Positions 11,401-23,759 of a stretch of 64,000 bases of DNA are shown piece by piece. The translations under genes and the position numbers were made by a program. The notes beneath the pieces were generated by a model, which did no database searches, was not told where the DNA came from, and was given only the letters and a program-made list of their open reading frames with translations. Source of the stretch: Casuarina equisetifolia (taxonomy: Eukaryota > Streptophyta > Magnoliopsida > Fagales > Casuarinaceae); contig CM052356.1 in assembly GCA_028551475.1 (NCBI GenBank), positions 21,355,884 to 21,419,883 of the forward strand, written 5' to 3'. Position 1 is the stretch's first letter, and the number at the start of each line of letters is the position of its first letter.

Positions 11401-14400
11401 AAGAAGCAGCACTCTGAGAAGAATTCAAAGCTACGCGTATCACTGATTAAACCAAAAAGTTCCAGTGGTTAGATCTATCTTCTTACTAATTTCTTACAAT
11501 TAACTCAAGTAATTGATGTTTCTGTTCTCCAAAACATGAGATATGTCAATTTTTTCCTCATTTCTTTCTTTTCGCTTCTCTATGTTCTATGAGGATGTGG
11601 CTGTTGAGCTGAGTTTGTTTCTTCTTCTGTTCTCAACACCCAACACCCCCTCCTCCTTCTCTCTCTCCCTTTTTTGTGTGATATAGTAGTAATAGAAAAC
11701 AACGGTAACCCATAAAGACAGGAAGTCTGGCATATTCAGTGTCAAGCATCAAGGTTACTTTTTCTTTGGGGAGGGAAAACTAAAGGGCGGGGAAAGGGGG
11801 GCTGTGTGTATGGGGTTGAATAGTGATTCCAGGGTCTTCTAGGATGTGGGTTTTGACCCAACATTTTTTTTAGTAGTCAGCACCATATAATCACAATCTG
11901 CCCGTTATGTTTCTATGTTGATTGCGACCTGATTTTCTCCTCACCCATCAGTGGTTACCTTTAGCATGTTGCATTTAAAAAGAAACAGAAATTTGGTGGC
12001 TCCAATTGTTAATTTTATTTGATTTTTTGTGTATTAATTATTCATATGGGATATTGTTCATTATTGTTTCTCTGACCTATTCTGCCAAATTATTGGCAGG
12101 GCCAAGACCAAGGAAGCGAAAGAATGACCTCATTAAGGTATTGCCTGAGGAGAAATAATAATTTTTCACGTAATGAGGAGTATCTTCAGTTTTTCAATTA
12201 TTAGTTTAGTATCTCTTACGAAGCCAATTGCAAACAACTATTAGGAGAAAGGGACAATACCCTTGGACAAGCTTGTGAACATCCAACTTCCCCCACATCT
12301 GAAGAAGCAATTGGTTGATGACTGTGAATTTATTACTCATTTAGGCAAGGTAATATATCCTCTAATTTCTGTTACCTCTGAGATTTCTGACTTACCTCAA
12401 AATGAGAAAGAACATCCTCAGAGAATGCTAGTCTTCAGATGATGCCTAATTCAGTGTTGGAATGTAATTGCTACAAAACTCTTTCAGTAGACTTGCCATT
12501 CAATGGAGCCTTTTTGTTACTCACCTTGATGTGTAGTTAATACTTCAGATTTGTAAATTTATTCTGTTTCTTTCCTGCCCCAGTGATATGATCAACCTGT
12601 ATTCCTATCCTTGTAAGTTTTCTGTGTTCCTATCTTGTTGTCGTGCTGAATCTAAATCTCCTAGCATAAGTGACCTAATGTTGTGAGGATTTTATTTGCA
12701 ATCAAGGAAACATGCCTTTGCATGTGGTGAGTGCATTAGTTTTTGAGGCTTCTGCTTATATTGAACTTAAAGAAGCTCACGTACATAGTTTCTTTGTCCC
12801 TTTTTTATTTGCTAATTCACTTTCTAATGCTGTGAGATTACTATCAGAATTTTAACTCTCATAAACTGAGTCACATGGCTGAATTTTCTTGCCTTTATTC
12901 CCCTTGTACTCTGCCCTACCAACTGTAGTTCATTCTTAATTTTTATTGGAATGGAGGAACGTTTTATTGCTTGCAAGGTTGTTTAGGTAATATATCATGT
13001 ACGATTTATTGTGTTTTAAATGACCAATAAAACTTAATCATCATTAAAATGTGTAGGTTATTCTATCTTAATTATTTACTTGAAATTATAACGTTATATA
13101 TTTTTGAATCACTAAGACACTTGCTGTCTGCTGATTTTGTCGTAGTGGTGACAGAAACTACACAAAGGTAAAATGTGCCTTGTCGAATGTCATTGTATCT
13201 CATGCAACATAAGCGTGTGACGTAATGGGGGATATAAAGTGCATTGGGAGTCTATCTGATAGACTTGCAGCAAATAGATTTGCTACCATGGTAGATTTAG
13301 CTGACATTTTTTATTGTAATGAAAATATGATTATCATAGTCCATTAACCTGGACGAAATTACAGTGAAGTTAGGCTGTGGTTACTTAAAAAGGAAGGAAC
13401 AAGAGGGATTTGATGGAATGGCCTTATCTTAGGAGGAGTAGAACTCATTATGGCTGTTAGTTATTGGTCACATCTCTTGGGTTTTAAATTCTCCGATGTA
13501 TTTATTATGTGTAAAAGTTTTTGATTTCTGTCTTTCTGTGCAGCTTGTAAAACTTCCTCGTTCCCCAAATGTTGATGACATTTTGAGGAAGTACATTGAT
13601 TACAGGTTGAAGAAAGATGGCTTGTAAGTACTTGCCATGAATTTTTGCCCCCTTGGTTTCCTTTGTCTTGATAATTTTCGCATTGATCTTCTTTAGTGGA
13701 CTCATGAATTTACTGAGAATTATCTTTTCTGGTCTAACCAGATTGAAATATTTAGCTGGTGTCCATCTCTTTTGCTATGCTATCGCACCAAGATTTTTTT
13801 TTCCCCCCATTGAAATGCCTGAGCAACCTTTTTTTCTTTGCCTCATACTTGCTTTTGTAGTGTGGAATCAAATTATCATAGCTTTGAACTGTAGAGAACG
13901 CTGGGAGGGTATTATTTTATGTGTTGTAAGACTGTTTAGACTCAATAGAGAATTTTAAGCACATTTCTCAGGACTGTCCATGTAAGCTCCAGATTCCTGC
14001 TGACTTTGTTCCACCAAAGCAATTTGGTGGAGAAATATATTCAACATAGCTTCTATCCTAAACTATTTCTGTTGCGAAGTTGTAAAAGCAATAAATTGCT
14101 TCCGACCATTGCACTAAGGAAAGAAAGTTAAAAATGATAGGTTGCACAAATAGTTTCCAACTAATGGTGACTTTTTTCTTTATCATCCTTTAAAAAAACA
14201 GAAAATGAATAGGAAAAAGCACATTTTCAGTGTGGATGAAAAGACTTTACTGTTAGTCGAGATTTATGACTAATAGTGAGTTGTAACATACTTCTGTTAC
14301 TAGCTCACTAGACTAATGCTCATGTGTAAGAACAACGTATGTACTTGAACTTGATAACATAAATACTTACCCGTAGAAGAAGACGTTTAAGCAATAAGGT

Positions 14401-17400
14401 CATGACAAAGACATATATAAAATTCTGAGTTATGAAATTTGAATTGCTCAACGTAAAGGTATATGTCTGAGTTAGAATCATCTGATACTATTCTAGGCAT
14501 TACACACATAAATTGAAGATATTGTCTTCTTGAAATAAAAATGTTTGTAAAACATTTCCCTTAATTCAGTTGTGGCCTTCAAATATACAAACAAGGATAA
14601 GCAAAAATGGCAGGTAAGCAAAGATGAAGGAGATTTTACAATTGCACAATAACATAATCAAAAGCCATAAAAAAATACTAAATAAAACGTCATTAGTATG
14701 GATCAAGATATGAATATTTCAAACATGTCCACTTTTTCTAATCTCTTGAAGTCGTTTTGACTGGCTATATTATTGATTGATGAGGTTGTTAATTGTACGA
14801 TTGTCATGAAGGAAGGGTAAAGCAAGTTTGTGCTTGTCATCTGAATACCCACACAAACAGACACACAGCAACAGATGTCTGTGAAACAAGGGCATGAGAG
14901 GACAGCATACTCACTAGTGATTGTGAGTCTTTAGGTCTTTCAAGGGCCCGTCTTCTCCATCTCTACTTGTCTGAGGGATGGAAGGGTTGGAGCTTTTGGT
15001 TTTTCCATGTTGTTGAAAAGTTGAATAGTTTTTTTTTCTCGGTGAAACATTTGACCAATTATTGGATGGCATGTGCTGATTGACATGATTAGTTATGTAC
15101 ATACAAAGGTTCGGGTCCATCCAACTGGCAGATGCCCAGCTGCATAGATCATCAGACTTCCACTTAACACCTGTCATTATGCTAAACAGATTGTCTTCCT
15201 TTCTTGAATTTTCAACTTTTTACTTTTTTAATTTGGAAAAGAATGAGTTTGGCCCCTTTTCTTGTTTTCCCTGCAATGCTGTATCAGTGACCTGGTGTAA
15301 ATTAAAAAGAATCCTTTGGATTTGAGAAGAAGGACAAAAGAAAAAGAAACAATGTATAGATCACAAGGGAACTTTTCTGTCCAATGCCACTAAATGAGCA
15401 TGCCCCATGTCAAACTGACGTTTCTTGTTGCGCTTGGTGTTAGCAAGAGTGCTTTGTGTTGACTAATCATAGATGTGCTAAAATTGTGTTGTGGCATCTG
15501 AAAACATATTTTAGGGGTGCCCTAAAATGCTTATGGTATCTATGAACATGCAAACAGAAACCTGACATATATACATTTATGCGGACACACCCAGCAAAGT
15601 GTTTCAAACAGAGGTAATGCATCTATAATGCATATTATTGTATCAAGTTCTTTAAGTGAGAGATGTGGAAATAGTGTCTTGGTCTGAATGCTCTCAAGTG
15701 TCAACTTTACCACCTTTTTTATTTTTTTTTTATTTTTTTATGCACACATCTAAACTCACTCACCTAAGTGCCGAACCTGAGACCAAAAGGTCCCAGGCCC
15801 TGCTAACTTGTCATTGAGCTAGCAGGTGTTCAACAATCAACTTTACCATGGTTGCTCTTTGCTACTTCAGTCTGAAAAAATGAGGTATATGCATATTGTT
15901 TTTTATTGTATGATGTTCTTGTAAGAGAAATGTGAAAAATAGTGCTTTCATCTAAATGCTTCCAAGCGTTAAACTTTACTGTGGATGCACCATGAAACTT
16001 CCCTATATAAATACATTTTTAATACTTATATTGTATGTTAGTGTATCTGGCTCTGTAACTGGGACAAATGTGAAAAGGTGCCTTGGCCTTAATACTCTTT
16101 TATGTGCTAAATTTTTCAATGGATGCACCTTGCAACTTCTGTGCATAGAGATTTCACTTTTTATACGCAATTTTTATCATGGGTGGAGTTCTTAGCATCA
16201 TGTTCTTTAATTGATGCATTTGTGTCTTGGTAATTTCCTATTGGTAGTGTAACTATGTTTATACTTCTTTGTATTTACATTGTTCTTTGTTGTGACATAA
16301 TTGCATTGCTCTAGGATAGCTGATTCACTAGGAGAAATTGTGAAGGGTTTACGTTGTTACTTTGACAAGGCATTGCCAATGATTCTTTTGTACAAAAGTG
16401 AGCGTCAGCAATATGATGAAGCAATATCTGACGATGTCTCTCCTTCTACTGTATATGGTGCTGAGCATCTATTGCGCCTGTTCGGTATGGTTACCCTTTT
16501 ATGCAACATAATCAGTTGTTTGCTTTGGGAAATCTGTAATGTTTTCTTTATTTTAGATACCAATAAGCATAATTTTGTTAAATCTTTCATTCATCAACAA
16601 ATGTTTCCTTTTTAGATGTTTTGATTTGTTCAATGATTGTTGTTAATTTTGTTAATCAGTTGATTGTTGTTGATTTACTAATTTTGATATTTCTCGCCAT
16701 CCATATGATAACCCCTTAAAAATGTTATCTGTTGAGCATGTTAGTGGCTCTGAGCTGGCAAAATTAGTAATTCTTCCTGCCATGTCTCTATCGAGACAAC
16801 TGGAAGATTTCTCCCCAGGATAGGTTTTCTGGTTACCTTGTCCTCACCTGCTTCATGTCTACTAAGTTAAATCTCATTTTAAAAATTACATTAATTATCT
16901 GCGGCTGTATGAAAAATTTGGTTGGAATAAAATGATCTAGTCATGAATGCAAAGTGACTGTTTGTTTTTATCGGTCAGTCTATGCCATTACATTTTGATG
17001 TGGGATATGTGGACGGAAAGTACTTGTCACATTATCCTCTATTCCATTGAGTTGATCTTGAGAAACTCACAAAAACTCTACATTAGATCGTGATCAGTGT
17101 CTTCAGTTAGAAGCTTCTCTACATTAGACCATGATCAGTGTCGTCAGTTAGAAACTTTCTTCTTTCAAATATTCCAAAATGGTGTTATAAGTTGTAGTTC
17201 ATTTTTGTTAGTTTCAATTTCTCTAAATGGTACGTACAAGTAGTATGATGTGGTAAAAGGAAGTGCCTCGTGGAATCTAGGATTGGCTCTTTTGTACCCG
17301 ACTATTAGAAATATTTATCTATCCATTTTCAGTCCATCACTGTGAAAGGAGGGGTGGAAAAAAAAAGAAGGCACATTGATAAGGGATTAATTGCTTTTAG

Positions 17401-18226
17401 TATTTGTATATGCTAAACATTGGTTATGATAGGTCAAGGATATTAGAGAATTAATATTTTTGTGTGGTGCTTGTTGGATTTGTAATGTAATCACTTTGTG
17501 TGAAATGTATTTCCAATGTTGTTAGATGTGGACGGGTCTTCCCATTTCTGGAAGTTCTTGTAACTGTTTAATTTGTATCTTTTGGCGTATGTAATGTTTT
17601 TTGTTGTAGCAGGGCAAGATTACTTTGCTTCTTAGTTCTAATGCAATTCTCTTAATATTTGCAGTTAAGTTGCCCGAGCTTTTGTACCATGCCAATATAG
17701 AAGAGGAGACATTGATGGAGCTGCAGCAAAAATTGGTCGACTTCCTCAAGTATACCATTTTACTAAATATTTTAACGTATATGTCTGTGTGAGAATTACA
17801 GTAGTGAAAATAAGAATGCGTGTTTCTTGTATCGGCACTTGAGGATTTATGATGAATGCTATGCAAAAAAGAAAAAAGATTTATTATGTCTGAGATATTT
17901 TGGAACGACAGTCAAACTAGATTGCTGTTTATGTCTTGGAGATTTGAATGCCGAGTCTGTCTCGGTGAAAGTGTTGGGGACTTCCTTTGAGTCAAATTAA
18001 GCAGCTTCTCGTAGTGAAGTTTGCCACTTCAGTCACGCTTATGATCTTTGCCTGTGGATAAGCTGCGTCGTAGTTCTATAGAAATTTTTGAAGCATTATG
18101 CCACACTGAGATTCATTCCACATCTTGTGATGCAGATTCTTACAGAAGCATCAAAGTGCCTTTTTCCTCTCAACTTACCATGTACCGGAAGATGTTGAGA
18201 CGAGCACCAACAAACAAGAGGACTAG
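8482..18226 (+). CDS. MRG: MRG-family chromodomain protein, H3K36-methyl reader (MRG1/MRG2 type)
   Basis: Ten exons join in frame to 323 residues: 8482-8673, 10644-10697, 10871-10884, 11325-11467, 12100-12137, 12245-12349, 13544-13623, 16315-16484, 17665-17749, 18136-18226. All introns are GT-AG. Residues 1-44 are acidic and Ser/Thr-rich. A chromo-barrel domain spans about 46-100, with aromatic residues that could form the methyl-lysine cage (H56, Y61, Y81, W84, W88, W91; GWSKNWDEWV). A basic PRPRKRK linker lies at 136-142, and the MRG domain spans about 150-315 (KLPRSPNVDDILRKYIDY; FLQKHQSAFFLSTYHVP). Family knowledge: plant MRG1/MRG2 (MORF4/Eaf3 relatives) bind H3K4/K36-methylated nucleosomes, recruit NuA4-type acetyltransferase and promote flowering genes such as FT. 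Length agrees with the Arabidopsis proteins. Exon 3 is only 14 nt. Introns 1 and 7 are long, and intron 7 is filled with repeats. Confidence 0.93.
13380..13510 (+). repeat. LTR-like fragment in MRG intron 6
   Basis: About 105 bp resemble the LTR-like sequence at 7937-8047, with several indels, in the same orientation. It ends roughly 35 bp before the acceptor of MRG exon 7 (13544), so it may supply part of the branch-point region. It is probably a decayed solo-LTR fragment of the same copia family. Confidence 0.5.
15635..16150. repeat. Tandem repeat of about 130 bp, three copies, in MRG intron 7
   Basis: Three diverged units start near 15635, 15903 and 16030. Shared landmarks, in order, are ATTGTAT, a GAGA(A/T)TGTG-like block, a TAGTG/GGTGC block, AATGCT or AATACTC, then a TTTAC/TTTTC block followed by TGGATGCACC in units 2 and 3. 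Units 1 and 2 are further apart only because a SINE of about 124 bp plus its 12-bp duplication sits inside unit 1. With these removed, both spacings are near 130 bp. Confidence 0.7.
15713..15836 (-). mobile_element. tRNA-derived SINE, copy 1, with 12-bp target-site duplication
   Basis: Read on the minus strand, a tRNA-like head carries an A-box-like TAGCTCAATGACAAG and a B-box-like AGGTTCGGCAC. A short body (GTGAGTGAGTTTAGATGTGT) and an A-rich tail interrupted by T follow. The insertion is flanked by a perfect 12-bp direct repeat, TCAACTTTACCA, at 15701-15712 and 15837-15848. Structure and flanks are those of an RNA polymerase III-transcribed SINE moved by LINE machinery. It interrupts the first unit of the intronic tandem repeat, so it is younger than that array. 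Confidence 0.87.
17076..17157. repeat. 41-bp tandem duplication in MRG intron 8
   Basis: Two adjacent 41-bp copies start CTCTACATTAGA and share TGATCAGTGTC and TCAGTTAGAA. They differ at a few positions. No function is suggested. Confidence 0.85.
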
Positions 18227-21200
18227 GTGAGAGATGGTCTGGAAACAGATCTTGTACATAATATAGTGCAACAGCTTTAGGTTGTGCCTTATCCCCCCTT
18301 TTTGAAGTATTTTATTTTCTGGGATTCAGAACTTCTGAACCAGATGTCTTGCTTCATGTCGTTTCCCATCGGTGAATGAGATAGGGGAAATTTTATGGTA
18401 GCTTCTTGTAACATAGCCCTTGCCCTGTAATGATCTATAGTCATGTACCCCAGGCTAGTAGTGATATGCTTCAACTTTTGTATAGCGGCCGCCTGACTGC
18501 GACCACTCTTATATGATGAATGACACAAGTCTTGTAGGATCTTTGCTTTCTGGTATAATGCCTGACACCAGTCTAGGTTTTGCTAGAAAAAGATGATTAC
18601 GATTTCTTTGAATGCCTTTATAATCAATTATAAATCACAAATTTAAAGGGGCTATGAACCAAACAATTCTAGGGTCTCCTAACGCAAGACTTCCATACTC
18701 GTCCTGAGCTTGCTCTCTTTAAGGGTATCTCAAGCGTCTGGAACAAGTAATGAGACCTGATTTTATCTAAAATATGCATGGTGTGTTAGGCTTTCCTTGA
18801 TTAAATGAAAAATTAAAAACTACTAACTCCTAATTTATCGTTAAGATGTACTAAGTAGTGGTTAATAGGTGCCATTAAGTACTCTTCATACATAACTAGA
18901 CATTCAAACTCATACAATGATCTTGAAAACGTTGATCTTTTTCATTTTAGGCCCAGAGACCTGACCTTATGTGAAATGAGTAATCAAGTGCAAAATTCTC
19001 TTCACAATTAATACCATGAGGTGAACCTCTTTATTGCAAGAGCAAGAGCATTTTTATACTAAGCAACTGATAAATCCATTCAAGATTGATTTTCCACCTT
19101 TACTCGTAGTATCTTGTAGTTTTCTTGGAGGTAAACCGAACCAGATTCCAAAGGTGGGTTTAATAAGAGCTTAAACTTAAATAGATCTTATCAGAGAAGC
19201 TCAAGACTAATCTTACAGGAGATTAAGGTTTATATAAAGTAATGTAACCAAAAAAATAGTAGAAGTCATGAAGATAAATAAGAATGTCTTTTAGTCAGCT
19301 AGAACGACAAAGCTAGGAGAATGATTGAGAAATTAATGTTGTGATGGATAATAGAGATATTAGATAAATTTGGTTATTTTGGAGCAGCAACATGCAGTGG
19401 CTTGACAGGCTCATAGCTTCAGAGCTGAAGTTACAGATTCCAGAAAGATATATTGATGAGCACAAAAAGGAATGAGAAGGAAATTTTCCAAAGTGGTCAA
19501 CGTCTTGGATTTTGCAAAAGGTAACTCGACCAAAAACACAAAGACAGTTGGATATATGGTCATAAAATTGAATTGGTAGCTCTCATGTCCAATTGTGTAA
19601 CTGAAAATCATAGGAATAAGTCAAGCACCAAAGATAAAAATAAAAATTTAAATAAAATATATACAATTGTAAGTGCAGCGTTAAGCTAGAATTGTTTGGG
19701 GACATGGGCAAAGGTAAGTTTGGCCCTACACTACGATGTGATCAATATTTTTGTTTTGGGATGTACGAGAATAAGAATAATAGGAGGTTGCGCTATTTTT
19801 GCTTTTAATAGTCAGGAAAAATACTCTATTCAAAGAGATATCATACTGAAAAATATCAGTGAAACATTTGAAACTCTATTTTTTTTTAGTACAAAGATAA
19901 AACTATAAACTTATTATCGATAATATTTACAATCTCCATTGTTTAGGAATTAATTGCAAGTCCGTTAATTAGAATGTATCACTAAATGGTAATGTAATTT
20001 GTTTACCAAGTTGACACAAAACACAATATGATAATTTAACCAAAAGAACTTGAATTGACAACCTAAAGCTAAGGTGTAGGCTATCTAGTTCAGTAGTAAG
20101 GTAATAGGAACTTCAACTAAAAAATTTGGAATTTGACACTCGCATGTATGAGTTACATGTGTGCATTATAATATATTTTTTTAAAAAAAAAAAGAAACTA
20201 AAGTTAAGGCAAAATTTAAGATTCAAGCTATGATCTTAACAAATTCGAAAATCTTAATCATCATTTCTAAAGAAAAATGCTTTCTCCTAAGTTTACATGA
20301 TCCAAAAACTACTTGCCCAAATTTTCATCTCATGTTTTTAATGGTGCTATTCTCATGTAGGCATGCTTCCCTGCAAGAACATAGCAAATTTGATACATCA
20401 CTTCCAAACATAAGTGAAACTTAACTATATATTTCTAGAAAACAAAAAGAAGAATAGAAAAGAAGATGATGAAAAAACAATTATTTGGTAGGTGGAAATC
20501 ATGCCTCTTATCTTCTCCACATATTGTAAAGGGATGAAGATTCTCTTCAACTTGTCTTATGACATATTGCAGTAGAGGCCACACCTCTATTCTTACTTTG
20601 GATGAGACAAAATCACTCTAGCTTTATGAATAAATGGAAATGCATTCCTCTTCTTGGTTAAAGTGGTTAGTGAACATTGTGTTCTGTTTTACATCTTTGT
20701 TGTTTTAAATAAATATGATTAGAGAAGTAATGGGTCATGTGACTATGATGACATGATCACATGCTTACCTAACACCAATTTCATAGACATTCTAAATGAA
20801 AAAAAAATGATAGAATGAACAATTCATAAAGTTATGAAAATTTAAGTTAAAGAATGTTTTTTCTTTAAAAAACCAACATAGAAAATTGAAACATAATAAA
20901 ATCTAGTAAGTAAGCTTTTGACCTCTTTTGAATAATGAATGAAAATAAATGAAAAGTAGTAGACTAAGATGCTTGAATCAAACTTAATTACCTAAGAATG
21001 ACATAGATTGAGCAACATCTGGTACATTGGTGAAGCAACAAAAATGTTAGAAGGTAATGGCGTTACCATGAACTTAGTAACTCTTTGTAAGCCCAAATTA
21101 CTTTTGTGATGTCTCATGGAAACAAGCACAAAGGTTGAAAACTTTAAAAAGGGCTACTTAAAAAAATGGAGTTATCTTTATTGTCCTTTGAGTATGGAGC

Positions 21201-21879
21201 TTAAGGTATAGAATTACAATTGTTGCTTTTATTTTGTGAAAACTGATGCTTAGATTGACTGGTTGAAGGAGTTATGAATTGGATGAAATCACAAGCAAAC
21301 CAAATTCATTATAGAAGTAGGAGAGAAAAGTAGGTTATCATGCATAGAAGAAGAAAAAACACCAATACAAGTTCTATATATTAACAAAAATAAGGAAGAG
21401 GGCAACAACCATAATTAATATCCATTATGCATATTAGAAGCCAATGATCAAACTAAGAGTAGGTCTTTTTAACACATAGAGTGAAACTTAAATATTTGAC
21501 CAAATGCACACCACAACAGCCACGTAAAGTATTTCCATATCTGAACATATTTTGATGAAAAACATTGTTACTCAAGAAAGAAGATGTGACCATTTATATT
21601 AAAGTGTTGTCTCTACTTTTGTTATGACAAGAATATCCATGTATGTTGCAATTTTTTTTTCTTTGTAAGTAGCAAAATAGTTTTTGTTGTAGTTTGAATG
21701 TCTCGAACTTAAGTTTGTAAGCCTTGAAGCTTTGATTTACTTTCTATGATATCAAAGACTTATCTAGTATAACTCGTTTTCTTGTTCCTACTTTTGATTG
21801 TTTACATTCCTCTTCTACAAAATCGATTTTAGCTTTATCACTCTAGTAGTTAACATTACAAAAGACTATTAGTGAAAAG
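18227..21879. other. A/T-rich spacer downstream of MRG
   Basis: The first 300-400 bp should contain the MRG 3' untranslated region. The rest is A/T-rich with many stops on both strands, and no gene or RNA was recognised. It contains one SINE, annotated separately. Much of it is probably old TE-derived sequence that can no longer be classified by eye. Confidence 0.5.
20075..20194 (+). mobile_element. tRNA-derived SINE, copy 2
   Basis: This is the same family as the element in MRG intron 7. An A-box-like TAGTTCAGTAGTAAGG is followed by a degraded B box (GGAATTTGACACTC), the body motif ATGAGTTACATGTGTGCAT and a tail ending in about 11 A. Flanks AACCTAAAGCTAAGG (20060-20074) and AAACTAAAGTTAAGG (20195-20209) match at 13 of 15 bases and are probably an aged target-site duplication. 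Confidence 0.75.
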
Positions 21880-22760
21880 CGTTGGATTTGAATTTGCACT
21901 TCTTAGGTCCTAAAGCAACCTAAGAGGGAAGAAGGGGGAAGGTGAATTAGATTTCTAAAGTCTTTTTGTCTTTTATTTTTTTGGAAAGATATGGATTAGT
22001 GTGTTTTTCTACTTTCAAATTAAACCAAATAGCAAGTAAACAAAATATAAAAAAAAAAGCTAATAATACACTCACACAAAGACAATTAATTTTTAGAAGG
22101 TGACTTAACCTAAAACACCTTAACACCTACTCCACCTTACCCTAGCAACCCACTAAAGTCACTCTTCAATCAATTATCCAATTGATTAAAAAAAATGAGC
22201 AATCCCTTAAACTCAATTACAAATTCTTTCAAGAATTTAATTTTTGGATTAGGCTTTTAACAAATATACAATATACAATTTAAAAGCTTTTGTTTAGTAC
22301 TAGGAAATCAATACAAGATGGTATGGACAAAAGTCTTAAATTTTGTTCGAATCCTAGCATTATTCACACTTGAATAGATTCAATATAATGTCAAATAATT
22401 AGGCTACTCAAGTGATAAATAACAATCAAATATCTATGCAATAGAAAAGTAATAGAAATAATTAAACACTTGTGAAGATTAATGTTTTTGATTTCTTTAA
22501 TAGCTTAAAACAATTTCTAATCTTTGAATATGTTTGAGAGTAATTGGTGTAGTTGAAGCTTACCACTCTACTCTTCTTTTATACACTACAATCTTCTCCA
22601 ATGAGAAGATCTTTAAAAGTAAGCTCTAAGGGGGAAGAAATTCAGACTTGATGTGCTTTCTCTACCTTAGTTTCCACCCTTTCTCCAAAATGATGAGATA
22701 GGTCATAGGTGAAAATCAAAGTTAACCTAATTTCTTTAAAAGGAATGCTATTGTTGTGGA
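21880..22760 (+). mobile_element. Possible decayed SIRE/Maximus-type copia LTR
   Basis: An AGGGGGAAGGTGAATTAGAT-like stretch, followed about 100-180 bp later by a CACACAAAG segment and a CCTACTCCACC motif, resembles LTRs of SIRE-type copia elements as I remember them. There is no partner LTR, coding region or target-site duplication in view. This rests on pattern memory only. Confidence 0.3.
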
Positions 22761-23249
22761 GATGACATTGGGTATGCTATTCTCCTATTCATTTTTGTAC
22801 TACCCTTCTCCTCTCTTTTCTCTTTTAACCCTTTTGCTTTATCTTTTGCTTCATAAGGTGTGAGACTTATTCAATAAGCTCTTTGATTTCTTCTTAACAA
22901 AGACATACGAGGAAAACTCTTTCTTTTTTAGTCCATGTGCTTTTGACTTTTTAAACTCTATTATGTTTCTTAAAGTTCTACATTTGAGCTTTTAAGACCA
23001 TAATTTTCAAGCTCTTTTCTTTCTTTTTATCGACAAAACTTTTTTCTTTTGCAAGCAAGAATTCTATAAGTATATTTTACATAGGTTGCTAATAATTCTA
23101 CAATAAAAAGACAATAAGTTCATTTATAAATGTACATAAAAAGATATCCAACTATATATATTTTATATAGTTTATCAAACTCTATGTTCTAACAAATTTG
23201 GTTGTTTTTCGAGCCTTAAGAATGACCAACACGCTTTTCTCTTCATTTA

Positions 23250-23640
23250 CAACCAACCCTACAGTAGTCTAGAATAGAATTTTGCTTTCTATAGAATGAT
23301 CAAGTGCAAGGCCGAATAGGATTTAGACTCCAATCCGAATCTACTTCCTTAAGGAACTTCTCCTTACGACCAATTTTAAGTAATACTATAAGAACTAAAA
23401 GAGTGTACTAATTGGATTCTTGGAGGGAACCCAAACCTCAATTCACTAATTGGATTTTTTGAGGGAATCCAAACCTCCTATTACAACTCAATTATTTCAT
23501 CAAATGCCTTCTTATTACAAGCCCATAAGTATTTATACTACATTTGTTCCTTTTAATTGCTAACTAACTATTAACAGAAATAACAGCATTCCTAACTGCC
23601 ACTTAACAACTAACAAGATGATAGTTATTAGCTAAGCACT
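23250..23640 (-). repeat. Putative 3' LTR of the gypsy element
   Basis: Downstream of the pol remnant on the minus strand lies a non-coding block with a TATA-like GTATAAATAC (23529-23538) and two copies of a motif reading GAGGTTTGG(A/G)TTCCCTC. The two copies form a tandem repeat of about 45 bp. Position and promoter content fit a 3' LTR, but the ends cannot be fixed without the missing 5' LTR. Confidence 0.5.
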
Positions 23641-23759
23641 CAAACCCTTCAATGCTTACAATGACTTATCAAAACGTCATTGCTCCATTACTGTTGTGGT
23701 CTTTATTTACTTCTTGTAATTCTTTCTTTGCATCAGTTTGTTGCATTCCCCTTTCCTTG

